Assembly: GCA_020433785.1 (NCBI GenBank)
Contig: JAGRCC010000169.1
Coordinates: 1-13,292 of the forward strand
Length of the DNA: 13,292 bases
Origin: Anaerolineae bacterium
GTDB lineage: Bacteria > Chloroflexota > Anaerolineae > 4572-78 > J111
Direction: 5' to 3'
A program made the position numbers and the translations under genes. The notes under the pieces were generated by a model. The model did no database searches. It saw only the letters and a list, made by a program, of their open reading frames with translations, and was not told the DNA's origin. Of this stretch, positions 9,088-13,292 are shown piece by piece (the first letter of the stretch is position 1; each line of letters begins with the position of its first letter).

Positions 9088-9474
9088 ATGAGTAGCACAA
9101 CTCGTATTTTATGTATAGATGATGAACCCGGTGTCGTGGAACTGGTTAACCTGATTTTGAAGGCACCGGATGTTGAAGTTGAAGGGGCCAATAGTGGCTC
9201 GGCTGCCCTGGAAATTATGCGCCAATCACCGCCGGATGTGGTTCTACTTGACATCATGATGCCCGAAATGGATGGCTGGGAAGTATATAAGGAAATGCAG
9301 GCCGATGATAGCCTTAGACAGATCCCGGTGATCATTGTCACTGCCAGAAACAGTTCATTTGAAGAGATCATTGCTCGCGAACGCGCCGGGGTTAGTGATT
9401 ATCTGACCAAACCATTTCTCCCCAATGATCTCAGAAAAAGCCTGGCTAAGGTTCTGAATGCAGCTAAACAGTAA
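9088..9474 (+). CDS. Stand-alone CheY-like response regulator (first of a tandem pair)
   Basis: The whole 128-residue protein is a receiver domain with no output module. The acidic pair is Asp11/Asp12 (CIDDE), the phospho-acceptor is Asp55 in LLDIMMPEMDGWEVY, with Thr85 (IIVTAR) and Lys108 (LTKPF), so phosphotransfer chemistry should be intact. Such receivers act by protein contact or as relay intermediates; the partner kinase is not next to it. TGAGG (9078-9082) precedes the ATG by 5 nt. Only 14 nt separate its stop from the ATG of the next receiver, so the two are probably one transcript. About half of the ~110 aligned residues are identical to its neighbour without a gap, which points to tandem duplication. 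Confidence 0.92.
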   Translation: MSSTTRILCIDDEPGVVELVNLILKAPDVEVEGANSGSAALEIMRQSPPDVVLLDIMMPEMDGWEVYKEMQADDSLRQIPVIIVTARNSSFEEIIARERAGVSDYLTKPFLPNDLRKSLAKVLNAAKQ

Positions 9475-9488
9475 GATTGGGAACATCT

Positions 9489-9878
9489 ATGACCAAAAAA
9501 AAGCGCATACTTTGTATTGAAGATGAAGCGGAAATGATCGATCTGACTCGTCTCGTTTTAGAGCGGGAAGGGTTTGAGGTGCTGGGTGCCGTGGGCGGCT
9601 CAGAAGGACTAGAAATTGTTCACCGGGAAAAGCCCGATCTGGTGCTGCTTGACCTGATGATGCCCGATATCGACGGCTGGGAAGTGTATCGCCGGATGAA
9701 AGCCGACGGCGACTCAGCCCAAATTCCGGTTATTGTGGTAACGGCCAAAGCCCAGAGTATTGATAAGGTCTTGGGGCTGCAAGTGGCCAAAGTTGATGAT
9801 TACATCACCAAACCCTTCGGTCCTCAAGAATTGCTCGATAGTATCAATCGTATTTTGAACAATAGAACCGCCATCTAG
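9489..9878 (+). CDS. Stand-alone CheY-like response regulator (second of a tandem pair)
   Basis: This is a single receiver domain of 129 residues. From the ATG at 9489 the key residues are Glu11/Asp12 (CIEDE), phospho-acceptor Asp55 (LLDLMMPDIDGWEVY), Thr85 (VVTAK) and Lys108 (ITKPF). These are the same positions as in the upstream paralogue. The frame stays open to a TTG at 9477, but ATG 9489 is preferred because GGGA (9479-9482) lies 6 nt before it. It differs from its twin in the alpha4 region, the usual partner-contact face of receivers, which suggests different partners (inference). No clear terminator follows before the tRNA promoter. Confidence 0.92.
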   Translation: MTKKKRILCIEDEAEMIDLTRLVLEREGFEVLGAVGGSEGLEIVHREKPDLVLLDLMMPDIDGWEVYRRMKADGDSAQIPVIVVTAKAQSIDKVLGLQVAKVDDYITKPFGPQELLDSINRILNNRTAI

Positions 9879-9913
9879 ACTTACGCTTCATCTCTTTAAC
9901 TTCTTCCCCGATT

Positions 9914-9941
9914 TTGCCCAAACGTCTGTGTAAATTATAAT
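9914..9941 (+). promoter_or_regulatory. Predicted sigma-70-type promoter of the tRNA-Arg gene
   Basis: TTGCCC (9914-9919) and a perfect TATAAT (9936-9941) are separated by 16 nt. Transcription would begin about 7 nt before the tRNA 5' end at 9955, a short leader typical of tRNA genes. Confidence 0.65.
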
Positions 9942-9954
9942 TACGAATGTTCAC

Positions 9955-10027
9955 GCCCCGGTAGCTCAACGGATAGAGCAACTGCCTTCTAAGCAGTAGG
10001 TTAGAGGTTCGAGTCCTCTCCGGGGTG
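9955..10027 (+). tRNA. tRNA-Arg (anticodon UCU)
   Basis: A full cloverleaf can be drawn: acceptor GCCCCGG with CCGGGGT, U8-A9, D stem GCTC/GAGC, anticodon stem ACTGC/GCAGT around loop CTTCTAA (anticodon TCT, reading AGA/AGG), variable loop AGGTT, and T stem AGAGG/CCTCT around TTCGAGT. The discriminator is G at 10027. CCA is not encoded, since CTT follows. The first acceptor pair is G1-U72 instead of the usual G-C. Confidence 0.95.
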
Positions 10028-10166
10028 CTTTCCTTTTACTTGAGGTACGTTTTAATCCTCATCGTTGTGCCTGGCTTGATCCTGAATTGGCTGGCCGGCA
10101 TTCTCCGTACCTTCATTATTCTCAATGTCGATTATGGCCAAAAATCAAGCTTTTCTCTGGAGCTAA

Positions 10167-10171
10167 TGAGG
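10167..10171 (+). promoter_or_regulatory. Ribosome binding site deciding the dehalogenase start
   Basis: TGAGG lies 6 nt before ATG 10178. The frame is open further upstream to a GTG at 10025, but that GTG overlaps the tRNA 3' end and has no ribosome binding site. Another ATG at 10166 is less well served. Confidence 0.6.
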
Positions 10172-10177
10172 TTTCCT

Positions 10178-11050
10178 ATGTTTGGTGATCAATTTACGCA
10201 GGCAAAGATCAAGACGACGGATACACAAATCCATCTAATTCACGGCGGCAGCGGCCAACCGCTGCTCCTGCTGCATGGATACCCTCAAACTCATGTCATG
10301 TGGCATCTCGTTGCGCCCAGACTGGCCGAACATTTTCACGTCATTTGTCCGGACTTACGCGGCTATGGCGACAGTGCCAAGCCGGCCACTACCCCAGATC
10401 ATTACCCTTACTCTAAGCGAGCGATGGCCCAAGATATGGTCGAAGTGATGGCCGCGCTCGGCTATGAACAGTTTTGCGCCGCCGGCCACGACCGCGGTGG
10501 TCGCGTACTGCACCGGCTGGCCTTAGACTACCCGCAGCAGGTTGAAAAAGCCTGTGTGATGGACATCGCTCCGACCTACTATATGTTCAAGCATACCGAT
10601 CAGCCGTTTGCCACAGGCTATTATCATTGGTTCTTCTTAATTCAGCCGGAGGGTTTACCTGAACATCTCATCGGCGGAGATCCGGCCTACTACCTGACCG
10701 AAAAACTCAGTCGGTGGAGTGCCCCCGACGCCTTTTTTGACCCCAAAGCGGTCAAAGAGTATGTTCGATGTTTTGAGGATCCGGCCACCATTCACGCCAC
10801 GTGCGAAGATTACCGGGCCGCGGCCAGTATCGATCTGGAACACGACGAAGTAGATATGGCTCAAAAAATAACCTGCCCGCTTTTAGTGCTGTGGGGGGCT
10901 CAGGGCTTTGTCCATCGAACTTACGACGTTCTGGCCACCTGGCGCGAGCGAGCCGCCAACGTTCAAGGTCGCGCGTTAGACTGCGGCCATTTTTTGCCGG
11001 AGGAGCAGCCCGATGCCGTTTACGGAGCCTTGATGGATTTTTTGGGCTGA
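10178..11050 (+). CDS. Alpha/beta hydrolase of the fluoroacetate/haloacetate dehalogenase family
   Basis: The family hydrolyses haloacetates to glycolate through an aspartyl-ester intermediate. In 290 residues all hallmarks are visible: HGYPQ (33-37) and DLRGYGDS (59-66) strands, nucleophile motif GHDRGGR with Asp105, Arg106 and Arg109 (the arginines bind the substrate carboxylate), Asp129 in DIAPTY, the lid motif YYHW (His150, Trp151), CEDYRAA (Tyr212) and GHFLPEE with catalytic His271. By motif alignment from memory, these correspond to Asp110, Arg111, Arg114, Asp134, His155, Trp156, Tyr219 and His280 of the Rhodopseudomonas fluoroacetate dehalogenase RPA1163. HDRGGR rather than HDWGG argues against an epoxide hydrolase. 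It is cytoplasmic with this start. It lies 45 nt upstream of the HD nucleotidase gene and may share its transcript. The true substrate is not determined by sequence alone. Confidence 0.88.
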   Translation: MFGDQFTQAKIKTTDTQIHLIHGGSGQPLLLLHGYPQTHVMWHLVAPRLAEHFHVICPDLRGYGDSAKPATTPDHYPYSKRAMAQDMVEVMAALGYEQFCAAGHDRGGRVLHRLALDYPQQVEKACVMDIAPTYYMFKHTDQPFATGYYHWFFLIQPEGLPEHLIGGDPAYYLTEKLSRWSAPDAFFDPKAVKEYVRCFEDPATIHATCEDYRAAASIDLEHDEVDMAQKITCPLLVLWGAQGFVHRTYDVLATWRERAANVQGRALDCGHFLPEEQPDAVYGALMDFLG

Positions 11051-11095
11051 TCTCCCATTTAGTTTTTCCACCGAAATATCCCCACGGAGTTAACA

Positions 11096-11674
11096 ATGAG
11101 TCATTTCTTCGCTTACCTGGCCAAAATGAAATTCATCCAGCGCTGGGGTTTGATGCGCAATACCAGCCCCGAAAATATCCAGGAACACAGCCTGCAAGTC
11201 GCCATGATCGCTCACGGCCTGGCCATCATCAAAAATCGTCGATTTGAGGGACAAGTCAACCCCGAGCGCGTGGCGACACTGGCCCTCTTTCACGACGCCA
11301 GCGAAGTCATCACCGGCGATCTGGCCACCCCAATTAAAAATTTCAATCCCAAAATCAAAACCGCCTACAGCGAGATCGAGATCGTGGCCAACCAAAAACT
11401 GTTCGATATGCTACCGGATGAGTTGCAACCGGCGTATGCACCGATTTTTTTCAAGCAGGACGGCGATGATTTGCACTGGCAGTTGATCAAAGCCGCGGAC
11501 AAAATTTGCGCTTACTTGAAGTGTCTTGAGGAATTAAAGGTCGGCAATGAGGAGTTTTCCAAGGCAGCCCGGGTCATCGAAGCTGATATCGCTCAACTTG
11601 GACTGCCGGAAGTGATTTATTTTATGGAAACGTATGTGCCCAGTTTCTCCTTGACTTTGGATGAGCTAAATTAA
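11096..11674 (+). CDS. yfbR: HD-domain 5'-deoxynucleotidase, YfbR type
   Basis: This metal-dependent phosphohydrolase removes 5'-phosphate from deoxyribonucleoside monophosphates in nucleotide salvage and pool control. The HD-domain metal ligands are all present: His31 in EHSLQVA, His66-Asp67 in FHDASEVITGDLATPIK, and Asp135 in KAADKI. Glu70 and Asp75 occupy the other active-site positions. Arg16-Trp17, next to the start of the fold, match the Arg18-Trp19 pair that gives E. coli YfbR its deoxyribose selectivity (family knowledge). The offset of two residues from E. coli YfbR is constant through the motifs, and 192 residues is close to the usual length. GGAG at 11086-11089 precedes the ATG by 6 nt. 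A hairpin terminator begins 4 nt after the stop. Confidence 0.9.
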   Translation: MSHFFAYLAKMKFIQRWGLMRNTSPENIQEHSLQVAMIAHGLAIIKNRRFEGQVNPERVATLALFHDASEVITGDLATPIKNFNPKIKTAYSEIEIVANQKLFDMLPDELQPAYAPIFFKQDGDDLHWQLIKAADKICAYLKCLEELKVGNEEFSKAARVIEADIAQLGLPEVIYFMETYVPSFSLTLDELN

Positions 11675-11678
11675 AAAA

Positions 11679-11707
11679 AGCCGGGTCGTGGTTTACGCGA
11701 CCCGGCT
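11679..11707. terminator. Bidirectional rho-independent terminator between yfbR and asd
   Basis: AGCCGGGTCG (11679-11688) pairs perfectly with CGACCCGGCT (11698-11707). Two further pairs (T-G and G-C) close a 5-nt GTTTA loop. On the minus strand the stem is followed by a T-run, the complement of the A-run at 11673-11679, giving a strong terminator for leftward asd transcripts. On the plus strand the tail is the weaker CTATTT. Confidence 0.85.
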
Positions 11708-11859
11708 CTATTTAAGGATGAGGAGGTGACACAACCTAAGCCTGCTTTGATTGCGTCCACTATTTAGACGCAGAGACCGTTCATCTCTTACGTGTTTTTT
11801 AGAAAAAATTTACAGATTTTTTAATCCTGCTACGAACGGTTCGACCCAGATTGGTCAGC

Positions 11860-12945
11860 TTAAACCGAAGCCGCTGCTTTTTGGCGGAACGCCTCAAGTT
11901 GGCCCTGAGCGTACATTAACTCCGCATTCAACACCGAGCCGCCGGCCGCCCCCCGAATGGTGTTATGAGCCAGAGCCACAAACCGCACATCCATCACATC
12001 ACAGGGCCGCAGCCGGCCTACTGTAGTTGCCATTCCCCGGCCCGCGTCGCGATCTAGGCGGGGTTGGGGCCGGTTATTTTCGGCGCGGATGACCAGCGGC
12101 GGCTGGGGCGCGAAGGGCAAATTAAGCTGCTGCGGCAGCGGCTCCCAGGTTTGCCACGCTTCCAGAATATCGCCCAAAGACGGTTTCTGCTTAAAGCTGG
12201 CCGAAACCGTCACCAGGTGACCATCGCTGACCGGGACGCGGTTACAGTGGGCGCTAATTCTAATGCCCGCCATCTCCACTTCTTGGCCGTTGGAAATCCC
12301 CAACATTTTGTTCGGTTCTTGACCCATCTTGACCTCTTCGCTCTCGGCTACCAAGGGCAGGATGTTGTCGATAATGTCCAGGCTGGGTACGCCGGGATAA
12401 CCCGCCCCGGAAACGGCCTGCATTGAGGTGGCAATGACCGCCTCAACCCCAAAATGCCGATGCAGCGGCGCTAGAGCCATCGTCATCGGAATTGAGGTGC
12501 AGTTAGGATTGGTGACGATGAAACCGCGTTTGAACCCCTGCGCGGCCTGTTGCGTTGCCAGTAAATCCAGATGTTCTGGGTTTACTTCCGGGATCAACAG
12601 GGGAACATCGCTGTCCATACGGTGCGCGCCGGCGTTGCTGAAAACTCCATAGCCGGCCGCGGCGTACTGCGTTTCCCATTCCCGGGCCGAATTCGTCGGC
12701 AAAGCGGAGAAAACCAGATCGCAGTCCAAATCGAGCGTCATATCCTGTACGGTCATCGCGGCTAAATGGTCAGGCATCGGCTGAGTCAAAATCCAATTAG
12801 TGGCTTCCCGGTAAGTTTTTCCGGCCGATCGTTCCGATGCGGCCAAAACGGTCAGGTCAAAATAGGGATGGTCAGTTAAAAGTTGGGCAAATCGCTGCCC
12901 AACTGCACCCGTTGCCCCTAAGACGCCTATTTTTATTTTGCTCAT
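11860..12945 (-). CDS. asd: Aspartate-semialdehyde dehydrogenase, yeast/archaeal type
   Basis: The enzyme reduces aspartyl phosphate to aspartate semialdehyde with NADPH, the branch point to lysine, threonine and methionine. The N-terminal Rossmann motif is GVLGATGAVGQRF (7-19). Catalytic Cys149 lies in NPNCTSIP, followed by MQAVSGAGYPGVP (175-187) and the acid-base His243 in NRVPVSDGH. NTIRGAAGGSVLNAE near the C-terminus helps bind nucleotide. At 361 residues, with the GYPGVPS motif and no long insertions, it groups with the yeast/archaeal class rather than the E. coli class. GGAGG (complement of 12953-12957) lies 7 nt before the ATG. The stop of thrC is 48 nt upstream, so the two probably form one operon. 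The 3' end meets the terminator at 11679-11707. Confidence 0.95.
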   Translation of the reverse strand: MSKIKIGVLGATGAVGQRFAQLLTDHPYFDLTVLAASERSAGKTYREATNWILTQPMPDHLAAMTVQDMTLDLDCDLVFSALPTNSAREWETQYAAAGYGVFSNAGAHRMDSDVPLLIPEVNPEHLDLLATQQAAQGFKRGFIVTNPNCTSIPMTMALAPLHRHFGVEAVIATSMQAVSGAGYPGVPSLDIIDNILPLVAESEEVKMGQEPNKMLGISNGQEVEMAGIRISAHCNRVPVSDGHLVTVSASFKQKPSLGDILEAWQTWEPLPQQLNLPFAPQPPLVIRAENNRPQPRLDRDAGRGMATTVGRLRPCDVMDVRFVALAHNTIRGAAGGSVLNAELMYAQGQLEAFRQKAAASV

Positions 12946-12993
12946 AACAATGCCTCCATGTTTAAGTAAATCTAGGTTTTCTTGGTTTACGAA

Positions 12994-13292
12994 TCAGTGC
13001 GCTCTCGCCAGCCGCTGCTCAATTTCCTTCTGCACGGCGGAGAGCGTTGGTTCCAAAACAACCGGCCGGTTGGCCAGTTTGGCGTTTGGCCAGTTACCGG
13101 TGTGGTAATCAACTGTGGCCGTCGGATCTTTCATCAGATTTCCGGTCAAAATACCCACAACCGTTTCATCAGAAGCAATAACGCCGGAATTGACCAATTT
13201 ACGCGCCCCGGCCACCGAAGCGCCAGAAGCCGGCTCGCAGCCGATGCCGGTGCTGTCGATCAGGGCCTTGGCGTTCATAATTTCCTCATCCG
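12994..13292 (-). CDS. thrC: Threonine synthase, C-terminal part (cut by window edge)
   Basis: Threonine synthase converts O-phosphohomoserine to threonine with pyridoxal phosphate. Only about the last 98 residues are in the window. The frame stays open through Asp-Glu-Glu-Ile before MNAKALIDSTG to the right edge, so the internal ATG at 13278 is not a start. GCEPASGASVAG and the C-terminal VVGILTGNLMKDP strand are characteristic of the family's end. PLP-binding lysine and phosphate loop lie outside. The gene lies directly upstream of asd, another enzyme of the same pathway. Confidence 0.88.
   Translation of the reverse strand, partial: DEEIMNAKALIDSTGIGCEPASGASVAGARKLVNSGVIASDETVVGILTGNLMKDPTATVDYHTGNWPNAKLANRPVVLEPTLSAVQKEIEQRLARAH

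Noticed and set aside
9955..10027. tRNA-Arg gene as an integration site of a mobile element
   Set aside because: No second copy of the tRNA 3' end and no integrase or phage-like gene was found in the window; the flanking genes are housekeeping types.
10025..10177. Upstream GTG start of the dehalogenase
   Set aside because: The GTG lies within the tRNA 3' end, has no ribosome binding site, and the known family starts near the ATG at 10178.
10752..11247. Overlapping ORFs on both strands across the dehalogenase-yfbR junction
   Set aside because: They are shadows of the two real genes, rich in Arg/Pro with no motifs, and ignore the good GGAG ribosome binding site of yfbR.
11721..11729. AGGAGGTGA, a near-perfect Shine-Dalgarno sequence after the yfbR terminator
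   Set aside because: No start codon lies at usable distance. The only following open frame (TTG at 11751) is too far away and runs antisense to asd.

Overview
The window reads as ordinary chromosomal DNA of a bacterium with moderate GC. It is rich in soluble multi-domain sensor kinases and single-domain receivers. The style of the kinases, the yeast/archaeal-type aspartate-semialdehyde dehydrogenase and a long GTCATTTCG-type intergenic inverted repeat suggest Chloroflexota (Anaerolineae-like). That placement is inference from family style; no rRNA or phylogenetic marker was compared. No insertion sequence, phage gene, CRISPR array or origin was seen.

Layout. (1) 1-226: leader with a 96-bp inverted repeat. 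(2) 227-6866, plus strand: a three-gene two-component cluster whose genes overlap by 4 nt (TTGA, then ATGA). They are a PAS-PAS-PAS-GAF-PAS-HisKA-HATPase-REC hybrid kinase, a second hybrid kinase with a non-membrane N-terminal domain, two receivers and an HPt domain, and a receiver fused to a four-cysteine zinc-ribbon-like tail. (3) 6898-8672, minus strand: a likely lspA-orf93-RluD-type operon (signal peptidase II, a 93-residue unknown protein, 23S pseudouridine synthase). It is convergent with the kinase cluster and has a well-formed promoter almost touching the lspA start codon. (4) 8673-9087: a 415-bp divergent intergenic region. (5) 9088-9878, plus strand: two tandem paralogous stand-alone receivers. 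(6) 9955-10027: tRNA-Arg(UCU) with its own promoter. (7) 10178-11674, plus strand: a fluoroacetate-dehalogenase-type alpha/beta hydrolase and a YfbR-type HD 5'-deoxynucleotidase. (8) 11679-11707: a hairpin terminator serving both converging transcripts. (9) 11860-13292, minus strand: asd and the 3' end of thrC, two enzymes of the aspartate-to-threonine pathway.

How the genes work together. The 227-6866 cluster carries every element of a His-Asp-His-Asp relay: His744 or His283, then receiver Asp1036, Asp574 or Asp716, then HPt His850, then Asp52 of the last protein. None of the three proteins has a membrane segment, and no DNA-binding output domain is present. The signal is therefore probably cytoplasmic, and the output is either the zinc-ribbon-like tail or a partner elsewhere. 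The remaining loci are housekeeping (lipoprotein processing, rRNA modification, nucleotide pool, amino acids), plus the dehalogenase-like enzyme, whose catalytic and halide-pocket residues all appear to be present.
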